NCBI GenBank assembly: GCA_028868515.1
Contig: JAGWUI010000014.1
Location: 1-64,000 of the forward strand
DNA: 64,000 nucleotides
Direction of reading: 5' to 3'
Source of the DNA: Gammaproteobacteria bacterium
GTDB lineage: Bacteria; Pseudomonadota; Gammaproteobacteria; Pseudomonadales; Moraxellaceae
Made by a program: the position numbers and the translations under genes. Every line of letters starts with the position of its first letter. The first letter of the stretch is position 1. The notes beneath the pieces are model-generated. The model ran no database searches, was not told where the DNA came from, and saw only the letters and a list, made by a program, of their open reading frames with translations. Positions 44,620 to 53,170 of the stretch are shown one piece after another.

Positions 44620-45903
44620 ATGATTGATGCTCAAAATGAAAATCCAATGCTTAGACGCCTCATCGAACGTTGGCGCGAAGATCAAGGAGGAACCTATCAA
44701 TCATGGTTTTTATGGGAAGAACGCATTAAAAACTTTCGTTCAATTCGCCGTGGATTACAAGCTGTCACCGCTGAAATTGAACGCGGTGAGTTTGGGAATC
44801 TTTACCGAGGTTCTTCACTAGAAACCGTCGTTGCATCTATCGCTGAACAACGTCAAATCTTTAAAGGGGCTGACCATGCCTTTTTATGGAAACCAAAACT
44901 CAGAATTCCTGATATCTATGAAAGTGCAGACAACCAAAAAGCCTTTGGTCGTTTCTTATCAACCTGCCTATGTTGCCAAAGTGATCAAGCCCTGATCGAT
45001 GCCATCCATATTTTGCATCACCATGGCATTAAAGGCTTAGGGCCAGCGGTCGCTAATCTGCTGTATTTTCTCCATCCCACACGTACCCCGCCATTTAACA
45101 CCGCAATTGTCGCGGGCTATAACCAAATCACGGGCGGCAACGTCAAATTGGGTCGGTGGCCAGACTACATAGCGATGAGAAGTGGCATCTTTGAATTGAA
45201 TCGGCAATACCATGACTTGTTCTCGAATGATCTTGGCGCAATTGCAGGATTCTTATTTGATGTGGGCAAAGGACGATATCCTGCTATTCCGCAGGAAGAT
45301 AATGTGTCAGCAATACAGCGATTCAAATTGGAATTATCCAAAGTCCATGAAGATAGTGCTGCTACGGTCAAAGCGCTGAAACTCGCCCAAGAATCTGATC
45401 ATAATCATACGAGTGTACAAGGCTGGCTACGAGACTTAGGTCATGCTCTAGGTTTTTCGGTATGGATTGCCAGTAATGATCGTAATCGACAGTATGCTGA
45501 AACAACATTAGGGACTGGATGTCTATCATACCTGCCCGCTGCACTTGCAAACTCGGATGCTGCCGAGGCAATTGGTTTAATTGATGTATTGTGGCTTGAG
45601 ACAACTGGTGAAGTCATCGCAGCTTTTGAGGTCGAACACAGCACAAGTATTTACTCAGGTATTGTCCGAATGCTGGATTTGGCCATGAGTCTACCAGAAC
45701 GCGCCAATCTGCCCTTATTTTTGGTGGCACCCGATGCGCGAGAAGAAGATGTGCGTAAACAGATCAATCGTCCTGCATTTGGCAAGATCGATGCACTCAA
45801 TTTACGCTTTATCTCCTATGGTGATCTCAGTTCGCATCGTGAGGCGATTAGTCGTTTTGGGACGGGAATGAAGGCGATTGAAGCACTTGCCAAGGTGTTA
45901 TAG
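44620..45903 (+). CDS. Restriction-endonuclease-like nuclease with HhH motif, orphan
   Basis: A 427-residue cytosolic protein. Its middle has a helix-hairpin-helix-like stretch GIKGLGPAVANLLYFLHPT (about 135-155). The C-terminal part has IDVLWLE (Asp about 322) and AAFEVEHSTSIYSGI (Glu336-x-Glu338), fitting a PD-(D/E)XK-type nuclease core with the Lys changed; I have seen this C-terminal pattern in hypothetical restriction-like proteins. No methyltransferase gene is next to it. It lies after the copper cargo and before a Tn3 scrap. Function as a defence gene is inference. Confidence 0.6.
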   Translation: MIDAQNENPMLRRLIERWREDQGGTYQSWFLWEERIKNFRSIRRGLQAVTAEIERGEFGNLYRGSSLETVVASIAEQRQIFKGADHAFLWKPKLRIPDIYESADNQKAFGRFLSTCLCCQSDQALIDAIHILHHHGIKGLGPAVANLLYFLHPTRTPPFNTAIVAGYNQITGGNVKLGRWPDYIAMRSGIFELNRQYHDLFSNDLGAIAGFLFDVGKGRYPAIPQEDNVSAIQRFKLELSKVHEDSAATVKALKLAQESDHNHTSVQGWLRDLGHALGFSVWIASNDRNRQYAETTLGTGCLSYLPAALANSDAAEAIGLIDVLWLETTGEVIAAFEVEHSTSIYSGIVRMLDLAMSLPERANLPLFLVAPDAREEDVRKQINRPAFGKIDALNLRFISYGDLSSHREAISRFGTGMKAIEALAKVL

Positions 45904-45927
45904 AAAGGATTAGTTAATAAATGGGTG

Positions 45928-46089
45928 CCTGAAAAAATGGTCATCCAAGAACTAAGTAATACTACTTTGAAGATATTAGATCGCAGGTATTTTGAAGTAT
46001 GTGTACTGACAGAATCCATGCGTGAGTTACAGTCTGGCGATCAGTATGTGACTAACAGCGACCAGCTCTGTGATTGGGACAAATGTTGT
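45928..46089 (+). pseudogene. Tn3-family transposase fragment
   Basis: The stretch LDRRYFEVCVLTESMRELQSGD, then QYVTNSDQLCDWDKCC, copies the well-known Tn3 TnpA segment in which a RRYFE-CVF block is followed by a L-SGD--V-GS block and a SW-EC end. Only about 50 residues remain, with no start codon context and no transposase catalytic part. The match ends about 10 bases before the palindrome at 46100. It is a scar of an earlier transposon. Confidence 0.6.
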
Positions 46090-46099
46090 TGGAAATTAA

Positions 46100-46130
46100 A
46101 GAGTGCTCATAATGTCAGTTATGAGCACTC
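46100..46130. repeat. dif-like palindrome, right edge of the cargo
   Basis: Perfect 12-bp arms (gagtgctcataa 46101-46112; ttatgagcactc 46119-46130) around the 6-bp centre TGTCAG; the base before also matches the left copy. The arms equal those at 8739-8770; the centre differs. On the minus strand a short U-run follows, so it could also end the giant recombinase transcript. The rest of 45904-46263 has no intact gene. Confidence 0.5.
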
Positions 46131-46263
46131 CTTTCAGCCTGTCCATAAATCTGGTCAAATCAGAGAGAATATGCAAGACATATCGCTTTACAACGTACGT
46201 GAACTGAGACGTCAGTTCAATTTACCTCGTGAACGGACTTAGTTTTGCTCCACCATTTATATT

Positions 46264-49200
46264 TTAGTTTGAATCAGAATCTTTCAGCATATCTATACTT
46301 ACCCAACTCATCACCCACCGCACTGCTCCAGCCTCTCTGATTGTATTTCCATTACTATCTGCTATGCGTATTTGAAAACGGTAACCATTTTTAATTTTAG
46401 AAATCTGAAGGCGAATGTTTCCAAAGGTACTGGCTTGATCAAAGAGATCTTCTACATACTTCTCTTCATTTGGCTCTAAGCGTATTAACCCTTTTTCCGC
46501 TTCACTATGGTATAGCCATTTGTTTATCAACCATCGGTAGTCTTTAGGATTTTTTTCTTCAAGTTTCTGTAGCCAAGTTAGAAGTTCCTTTGCATGTTTA
46601 TAAGCTGTGCCCGCGTCAAGTAATGTGGGCAGGTCTCTATTTTTTCCAACTTGTGGTAGGGGGTGACGTGGATTATTGCAGCCTTTTTTGCCTGATTTAA
46701 TGGTGGATAGTTTTTGTAAGGCTTCAATCCATTGTTCAATATCGCTTGGAGCTTTTCCTTCTTCATTTAGGAAATATTTTTCAATTCTCTCAAGCTGGGC
46801 TAGACGATCTTCAGCACTTGCTGAAACACAATACTCATCTTTATTTAATTCTGTTTGCTGATGATTTATGTCAGTCTTTTGTGAATGAATAATGATGGTG
46901 GTGTTAGTTGCATTTCTTTTTAATTTCTTTTCAATTTTTTGTAAACGCACTTCAATGTGATTACGCATTTCTCTTACAACTTCATCAGACGGACAGACTT
47001 CCTTATTAATTGCTTGATGTAGATATAGGTTTGAGCGACTCTTCATGCGCACTCCAAATGCAATATGCAGGTCTGGTTGCTCCTGAGCTAAGTAATGCGC
47101 ATAAAGTGCGGCAAAAAGAGTGTGAATGTAATGCTTTAGCGTAGTCGTTTCATGGATATGACCGAGCATGGCACTGGTCACCTTGATTCCTTGGCCACAC
47201 TGGCCTTCTGGGCCAAGTAAAACACTTAACTGCTGATTGCTTGGTAACCACTCGTTAACCCATGGTAAATCATTATTCAGTAATGATAAATCAACAGTAT
47301 TACCTAAAGATTTAAGCGCGTAAGCGCTAGCGAGTGTGTGGCGAAGATGATGCATGCCAAGGTCGGCATCGCCTGTAACCGCAGTAATAAGCTGTGATAC
47401 TTTATTAAAAAAGTTATCGCCGCTAGTCGAATGGTCATCAACCCCATCCATCACCTTCTTATTTACATCTCCCTCAATTTTATGAAGGTGGTTTTGGATA
47501 CTAATTTCTAAAATTCCAATAGGAAGTACGCGTGCTGATCCTGCAGTTTTAAGAGTGTGCCCGTCATAGGGACGAATTCGCAGCATATTATCATCCACAT
47601 CTAAGTTGCGGATATTTTCTGACTCAGCACGACGAGCACCTGTGTCAGCAGTTAAGCGAAAATGCCACTGTGCAATTTTACGAACAATGGGTTTTAGACC
47701 AGAACCTCTGGAGTCTAATTTTTCTATTATTTGAAAGATTTCCAAACTTGAAAAGACCTTAGCGCTAACACGACTTTCATTTGCTTCCAATATTCTGCCA
47801 GTCGTAAAATTATTAAACTCTTTAAGAAATTTACGAAAGCTATTCCAAGCGCCGTGGTGTTTTTTAGCTGAAAAGTAACCTTCGGTTAATTCTGAAAGGT
47901 GTTGTAGCGATCTCTCGTCAAATTTGAAACCTTCTGCACTGATGTCTGAAAAACCAATTAAGCCTGTTGCAACAATTGTTAGCCTCTCTTCAAAAAAACG
48001 TTGCATGCGTGTGGATATTGAAAGTGGATTTTCAGAAACGTTGCCGGCGCAAAATTCGTCAAGCATGTGCTTGCCAAAAAACTTAAGAATATTTTCAGCA
48101 TTATTAATTTTGTGATCATTCTTGTTGATAAAAAATAGCGTTTCCCACTCAGTAATATTAGATTCTGGCTTGCTACGCAATGTGCGTATTTGCTGAATAA
48201 TTTTAGGAAGAATGGTGTCATCTACCATTAGTCCATTTTCTATATTTTCTTCCAAGTGCGAGAGTTCTGAACGTTTACTAACGTCATATTCACTTAACCG
48301 CTGTAACTCGCTGATAGGCAGATCTTCGGATAGAACTTCCCCAGCTGAGTAAGCGGCCAGCAGAGGTGAGGCTGTTAGCAGTAAATTTTGCTGCAAAGCT
48401 TTAAGCCACTGGGAAATTGACAGTTGATTGGGTAACCCAAGGAAAGCTAAGTATTCCTTGAAACATTTATTCCATTGATCATTTTTATAACGTGAGGATT
48501 TTTTCGTTTGAGTGATATTTGCTAATATTGGCTTGACTCGTTCACGTTCTATAATAAACAAGCTAGACAAATATGGTCTTAAAAGAAGAGTGCGACGTAT
48601 TGGTACTTTTGATCGATCACATGGTACTAGAAGTTCAATTGCCCGTGCATCACCAATGGCTTGAATAGGTAGTTCCGTTGAAAGAAATGTCATGAGCGAG
48701 CCAAGGTGACTGCTTCTATGTATTCCACCATAAAGCGATGCGGCAACTAATAAACGTCCTATTGATATTTCTATGTTTGGTTCAGTATCAACAGTTGGTA
48801 GCTTTGATAAGTCTTTTTTGATCCTTTCAAGCAGCTGTTGTTCAATGTAGCACCAAGAGCTGAATGCATATTGTGACACCATCCAGTTTTTTTGAAACTG
48901 TTTGCGTGGAGCTTGGGCATAGATAGGAATACCTTTCTCTTGTCGCATGAGAGCACAGTAGCTTTCTGCAGCAGCAGGTAGGTCTATGCTGTCATCCTTA
49001 GCCAAGTCACCTAATAAAAGTTGTCCAAGCTCTAGTGCCACATCACCATTTGGAGCTTTTGATCCTAAAGTAGCCTTTTTATATTCCAAAAATTTTTTAT
49101 TCGAAAGCTTGTCTATAATCCACTCAGGTGGAAAAGATTCGATTGCATTCGAGTCTTTCTTGTTTCCTTTTTTTGGTAAGAGATATTGAGGTGAGGGGAG

Positions 49201-51642
49201 ACCATTTAGCTCTGTCATATCTAATAGTTCAAAGCCTAATTCTTTTTCTAGTCTATTTTGCATTGCTAGCCATTCTTGCTTAAAGAGCGATGAAGGAAAT
49301 GAGCAAGTGTGTGTCCAAGGGTGTCGACCTCGTACCCAATGGCCTAATCCAGCATCTTTAAACCTTCCCGATAGTGAGCTTTGTTCAGAGCGAACTAATT
49401 TACGTCCCCAGTTACCCGGTAAATCACTAACAAATTCTAATTGACCCATAAAGCTAGGGGTAAAGTTGGTGATTTTATTTTTTTTGCTTTCTTTTGATAA
49501 AATTTTAGGGTGAAGTAGATAGCTTGAATGTTCTATAGCATCAAAAAAAACATGTTGATTTATGCCAAGTGCTTTCATTCGGCTTCGTAGTACATCAATT
49601 TGCTTTCGAACTCCAATCGAGAGAGGCAGGTAACGATCAGTTGATTCATCTTTTCGGTGTTTATCTCGGATAAGCGCCCAACCATCTTGGCTGATGAATT
49701 CAGGAAAAGGGTTGCGAGCTCGTCTGCCTGCAGTCGCAAGGTTGAGCCAAAGTACGGTATAAAGAGTGAGTAAAGTTAAAGCATCATCCTCATTTTTTTC
49801 TTGAATTGCTGCTGTATACAGGGTCTTAATTTCTTGAATTGCTTCGGCTACTTTATTTATTTCAATGCCAAATGGACTGCCAACACGCTCACATGGAGTA
49901 GACGGCAGAGTAAGAATGGGTATTTGGATTTTCCAGGTTTCGATACACGATTGCCATAACTCTTCAAGACGCTTTCGATTAAATGATGCATAGTGAATTA
50001 GATTGTCATAATTGAGACCAGATGCATTTGTAATCGCCTTTATGACCGCTAAATCTCCTTTGCTTTTTTCTTGTAATGTCAGCTTTAGAGCATTCTGGAT
50101 GCTTTTGGGAGTCACCTCATAATGTTCGGGTAACTGATCTAAAAGCTCAGTCGCAATGTTTGTGATTGTTTCTTGTCTTGGTATGCTATTGTATTCAGAT
50201 ACTTTTTTGACAAGAGCATGCATGAAATCTGGTAATGGCAAACGTATAGAACTTTCCCAAGATGAACAGAACTTTGGTAATGGAGTAACGTTTTTTAGCT
50301 GAGGAGTACCTGCGGGTACTATCAATACCATTGAGGAAGTATTTATCCCTATTTTTTTAGCAAGCTCTGGGATATCGTAATTTTCAACAAAAACTGGTGC
50401 AGAAACTTCAGATAAACTTCGACCTGTAAGTAGGCTGAGTCCGATTGCTAATTTAGCTCTATGGCGCATTGGCGGATCATTGTCTATGAACTTTATGCTT
50501 GATAACACTTGAGATATGGCGGTATTTGATAATCGCCATTTAGGCCAAAGTAACCCTGCATTGCCAGATTCAATGTGATGTAGTGCTGACTTCGAGGCGT
50601 AGAAGCCCCTTAACAGATCGTTTCCTTTAGTAGTCGACAAAAAAAGTAGAATTTCAGGTTCGACTGACAATTCAGTAGGGTCGTCATTTAAATCATTTTT
50701 ACCAGTGAGTAGCTCTTCACTTTTATTATCTTCAGTGCCTTGGCGACTAATTTCAACGATTAAACCTGAATGTATATTGTCAGCATCAATTCTTTGTAAA
50801 ACAGAGAAAGCCTGACCGTACCTTCTTAGGCCGAGTTGTTTTTGATTTCGTTTTACCTTGCTAATTAGTTTTTTACTACTGCTTTTTGTTTTAATCTTCT
50901 CTTTAAACCAGACTTGAAAAAGGAATAAGCCTAATTTATATCGTATTTGATATTCTTCAATATTTGCAGCATTTTTTTTAGATATTCTTAATTCGGCGGC
51001 AGCTTTAATTGATGACTCTTCATCAATTTCATTGAGTATGTGTTTAACTTGTTTTAGAGTTTCAAAGTTTTCCGGGTTGTTATTGTCTCCAAGTTGCCTT
51101 AAAGCAAGAAATGCTCCGTAAATTCGAGAACCGTCCATGTTCTTTAAATTTTTATCACCTTTGCCGAGTAGATAATCGCTATATTTTTCTGGCGAGAGGA
51201 TTTTTTTTTGAAAATGAAAAGTCTGCCATGTAAACCAAGCTAAAATCCATTCAAACAAGTTGTTTTGCTTAGGTTCTTGACTTCCATGCTGAATTAAAAA
51301 TAAATCGCATAAACTACTTTCCCCAGTTAAAGGACGAAGGGGAGTTTCATTTCGATTATTTTTATTAATTGTCTCTTCAATGAAGTGTCCAGGCGCATCA
51401 TTCAAGCGAGCAATTTTAATTAAAGTAGAAAGACGATCATCTAAATCCTCAAAGGATGTACCAGCGCGTAGTTTGGGAAAAGTATCTATTAAATCACTTA
51501 GGTGCTGACACACGACGATGATGCCTGCAAGATTGTAGTGAGCCCGAATTATGAAAAGGGCATCAATAAGTTTCGCTTGGTCGATACCAAAGCGGTCTTG
51601 CACTATTTGAGCTAGCGCGTCGAAATTCTTATTTGCTGACAT
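46264..51642 (-). CDS. Giant tyrosine-recombinase-like protein (1792 residues)
   Basis: A cytosolic protein four times the usual integrase length. The last recombinase domain (about 1250-1530) has the full catalytic set: Arg1337 (TGARRAES), Lys1365 (HTLKTAGSARVLPI), His1431-x-x-Arg1434 (MHHLRHTLAS), His1495 (MLGHIHETT) and Tyr1505 (LKHYIH). Two earlier segments keep only parts: TGRSLSEV (Arg408), and TAGRRARN (Arg640) with NWGRKLVRSEQ (Arg747) and GHWVRGRHPW. A helical region with coiled-coil look (about 1575-1610) and an extra domain end the protein. It overlaps its partner gene by 14 bases and lies just inside attR. I know no named family; gene is A/T-rich compared with the cargo. Confidence 0.75.
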   Translation of the reverse strand: MSANKNFDALAQIVQDRFGIDQAKLIDALFIIRAHYNLAGIIVVCQHLSDLIDTFPKLRAGTSFEDLDDRLSTLIKIARLNDAPGHFIEETINKNNRNETPLRPLTGESSLCDLFLIQHGSQEPKQNNLFEWILAWFTWQTFHFQKKILSPEKYSDYLLGKGDKNLKNMDGSRIYGAFLALRQLGDNNNPENFETLKQVKHILNEIDEESSIKAAAELRISKKNAANIEEYQIRYKLGLFLFQVWFKEKIKTKSSSKKLISKVKRNQKQLGLRRYGQAFSVLQRIDADNIHSGLIVEISRQGTEDNKSEELLTGKNDLNDDPTELSVEPEILLFLSTTKGNDLLRGFYASKSALHHIESGNAGLLWPKWRLSNTAISQVLSSIKFIDNDPPMRHRAKLAIGLSLLTGRSLSEVSAPVFVENYDIPELAKKIGINTSSMVLIVPAGTPQLKNVTPLPKFCSSWESSIRLPLPDFMHALVKKVSEYNSIPRQETITNIATELLDQLPEHYEVTPKSIQNALKLTLQEKSKGDLAVIKAITNASGLNYDNLIHYASFNRKRLEELWQSCIETWKIQIPILTLPSTPCERVGSPFGIEINKVAEAIQEIKTLYTAAIQEKNEDDALTLLTLYTVLWLNLATAGRRARNPFPEFISQDGWALIRDKHRKDESTDRYLPLSIGVRKQIDVLRSRMKALGINQHVFFDAIEHSSYLLHPKILSKESKKNKITNFTPSFMGQLEFVSDLPGNWGRKLVRSEQSSLSGRFKDAGLGHWVRGRHPWTHTCSFPSSLFKQEWLAMQNRLEKELGFELLDMTELNGLPSPQYLLPKKGNKKDSNAIESFPPEWIIDKLSNKKFLEYKKATLGSKAPNGDVALELGQLLLGDLAKDDSIDLPAAAESYCALMRQEKGIPIYAQAPRKQFQKNWMVSQYAFSSWCYIEQQLLERIKKDLSKLPTVDTEPNIEISIGRLLVAASLYGGIHRSSHLGSLMTFLSTELPIQAIGDARAIELLVPCDRSKVPIRRTLLLRPYLSSLFIIERERVKPILANITQTKKSSRYKNDQWNKCFKEYLAFLGLPNQLSISQWLKALQQNLLLTASPLLAAYSAGEVLSEDLPISELQRLSEYDVSKRSELSHLEENIENGLMVDDTILPKIIQQIRTLRSKPESNITEWETLFFINKNDHKINNAENILKFFGKHMLDEFCAGNVSENPLSISTRMQRFFEERLTIVATGLIGFSDISAEGFKFDERSLQHLSELTEGYFSAKKHHGAWNSFRKFLKEFNNFTTGRILEANESRVSAKVFSSLEIFQIIEKLDSRGSGLKPIVRKIAQWHFRLTADTGARRAESENIRNLDVDDNMLRIRPYDGHTLKTAGSARVLPIGILEISIQNHLHKIEGDVNKKVMDGVDDHSTSGDNFFNKVSQLITAVTGDADLGMHHLRHTLASAYALKSLGNTVDLSLLNNDLPWVNEWLPSNQQLSVLLGPEGQCGQGIKVTSAMLGHIHETTTLKHYIHTLFAALYAHYLAQEQPDLHIAFGVRMKSRSNLYLHQAINKEVCPSDEVVREMRNHIEVRLQKIEKKLKRNATNTTIIIHSQKTDINHQQTELNKDEYCVSASAEDRLAQLERIEKYFLNEEGKAPSDIEQWIEALQKLSTIKSGKKGCNNPRHPLPQVGKNRDLPTLLDAGTAYKHAKELLTWLQKLEEKNPKDYRWLINKWLYHSEAEKGLIRLEPNEEKYVEDLFDQASTFGNIRLQISKIKNGYRFQIRIADSNGNTIREAGAVRWVMSWVSIDMLKDSDSN

Positions 51643-52336
51643 TCAGGGGATTCCTTAAATGATAAACACGCGCTTGCTTTATATCTGTGATCAAAATAGC
51701 TAATTTAGGGTCAGGTGCCTGTAAAATTATTCTGTTTTTGTGTTCTTTATAAAGATCATCTAAAGATTTTAGAGTTTGTAATAAGTCATACAGCGTAAAA
51801 CATAGGGCTGGGTACTGGGTAAGTATTTTAACTTTAACAGGTTTGTCTGCTAGCAAGTGACTCGCAATAAAAGCAGAGAGTAAATTTTCAAATGCTAGGT
51901 GCTGCTGTTCCTTTTTTGGATCTTGGGCAATAACTGGTGGTGCCCATTTAATTAACTTTTGAACAAATTCCAATGGAAGAGATTGTAGAAAATTCTCTAC
52001 ATTTTCAAAAATTAAGGCGGAGGGGATGGATATTTCTTTAATTTTTATTTTATTAGCAGGAACAGTGTCAGTGTACATTCCCAATTTTGGAGTATTTTTC
52101 CAAGGCTTTTTAGTTACGGAGTAGGGTACGTCTCTGTAAGCAAGATCCTTTTCGAGTGCCTTTAACAGTTTTCGATATACCGCAAGGAGAAAAAAAGCTT
52201 GATCAACTAAATCAGGCTTAAATCGAGAATAGCTTTGTTCGTCCAGAATCAGCCTAAGAATTCCGCAAGGTAAATATTTTCCGCCAACTTTTACATCAGC
52301 CACCAGAGCATCCAATAACTGACTATTTATCGCCAT
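51629..52336 (-). CDS. Partner protein of the giant recombinase, unknown family
   Basis: A 235-residue cytosolic protein with no recognised motif. It looks helical at the ends (MAINSQLLDALVADVKVGGKYLPCGILRLIL and PALCFTLYDLLQTLKSLDDLYKEHKNRI). It precedes the giant gene and overlaps it by 14 bases in another frame, so both form one operon read away from attR. The same low-GC composition suggests common origin. It may direct or limit the recombinase, an inference from gene order only. Confidence 0.7.
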   Translation of the reverse strand: MAINSQLLDALVADVKVGGKYLPCGILRLILDEQSYSRFKPDLVDQAFFLLAVYRKLLKALEKDLAYRDVPYSVTKKPWKNTPKLGMYTDTVPANKIKIKEISIPSALIFENVENFLQSLPLEFVQKLIKWAPPVIAQDPKKEQQHLAFENLLSAFIASHLLADKPVKVKILTQYPALCFTLYDLLQTLKSLDDLYKEHKNRIILQAPDPKLAILITDIKQARVYHLRNPLNVSK

Positions 52337-52455
52337 AAGTTAGCACTCAATCTCGTTCAAAAAAATAACCGAAGGTCATTTGAGAGTAGAAATATTGAGT
52401 CCCAAAAACAAGTGACAGAATGGTGTTAATTGGTTTTGTTTGTGTAGAAAATAAA

Positions 52456-52480
52456 AAAGGCAACCACGTGGGTTGCCTTT
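52456..52480. terminator. Bidirectional terminator between the recombinase operon and attR
   Basis: A perfect 10-bp stem aaaggcaacc/ggttgccttt (52456-52465 with 52471-52480) with A-run on the left and T-run on the right. It can stop the orphan transcript that the native tRNA promoter would send into the island. Confidence 0.85.
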
Positions 52481-52539
52481 ATTTATAGGGGTTACAGTCT
52501 ATTTATAACGATTAAGCTCTATCTTCATCTACTACCCTT

Positions 52540-52588
52540 TTCGGGTTATGAGCGACGAGCTACCAGACTGCTCCACCCCGCATCAACT
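52540..52588. repeat. attR: dead 5' half of tRNA-fMet at the right end of the island
   Basis: Direct repeat of 6120-6170. It holds the acceptor 5' strand, D-arm and anticodon loop, then ends; the T-arm and 3' end are absent. Two G (on the tRNA strand) of the 5' anticodon stem are missing, so it cannot form an initiator tRNA. A promoter remains upstream at 52596-52624. Confidence 0.85.
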
Positions 52589-52595
52589 GGACGGC

Positions 52596-52624
52596 ATACT
52601 ATGCTCATCCTTACCTTCTGTCAA
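52596..52624 (-). promoter_or_regulatory. Probable native promoter of tRNA-fMet, now orphaned
   Basis: On the minus strand TTGACA (52619-52624), a 17-bp spacer and TAGTAT (52596-52601) lie 14 bases upstream of the 5' end of the tRNA half, the compact spacing usual for tRNA promoters. It lies outside the repeat, on the tRNA-Leu side. Confidence 0.75.
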
Positions 52625-52706
52625 CGTTTAATTTGCTGACTTCCAATATTTATATTTTGTGTTCAATGAAAAATAAATGATTCCATTTCAACACATTATA
52701 AAATAA

Positions 52707-52791
52707 TGGTGCGGAAGGGGGGACTTGAACCCCCACGCCGTTAAGCACTACCACCTCAAGGTAGCGTGTCTACCAATTCCACCACCCCCGC
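52707..52791 (-). tRNA. tRNA-Leu (GAG)
   Basis: An 85-nt class II tRNA with encoded CCA. Anticodon loop UUGAGGU gives anticodon GAG; the long variable arm (GGTAGTGCTTAACGGCG region) and TTCAAGTCC T-loop are present. In the undisturbed chromosome tRNA-fMet would follow about 120 bases downstream. Confidence 0.95.
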
Positions 52792-52820
52792 AAGAAGGAC
52801 GAGAATTCTACTCGATCCAT

Positions 52821-53168
52821 TTATGGATTGGAAGGGGTTTTTGTAGGAGTTGGTGGATTTGTAGGCGCTGGTGTTGCTGGTGCAGAGGTATTTGTTGGTG
52901 CAGTTAAGCTATATAACTCTTGAGAGTGACGTTTTGCAAAGACAGCCAACGCTAAACTCGTCAGAAAGAAAATTGTGGTCAGAACAGCCGTTGATTTCGT
53001 CAAGAAATTTGCTGAACCTGATGCACCAAAAACAGTACTAGATGCGCCACCACCAAAAGATGCACCTGCTTCCGCGCCTTTACCTTGTTGTAAAAGAATC
53101 AGGACAATCATGCCCAGTGCGACCAAAATATGTAATATCAGAACCAGCGTTTCCACGATCATCTCCAC
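52821..53168 (-). CDS. secG: Protein-export membrane protein SecG
   Basis: A 115-residue subunit of the SecYEG channel with two helices: [25 protein letters not shown] (1-28) with the family QQGKGA motif, then [28 protein letters not shown] (about 48-77). The C-terminal tail is rich in Pro and Thr ([19 protein letters not shown]), longer than in E. coli but usual in Moraxellaceae. It lies 2 nt after tpiA and leads into tRNA-Leu. Confidence 0.95.
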   Translation of the reverse strand: MEMIVETLVLILHILVALGMIVLILLQQGKGAEAGASFGGGASSTVFGASGSANFLTKSTAVLTTIFFLTSLALAVFAKRHSQELYSLTAPTNTSAPATPAPTNPPTPTKTPSNP

Positions 53169-53170
53169 GC

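Noticed and set aside
45925-46242. The 105-codon frame as an intact gene
   Set aside because: Only the first half looks like a protein (Tn3 TnpA middle segment); the second half reads through the palindrome and has no family pattern, so I list it as a fragment only.
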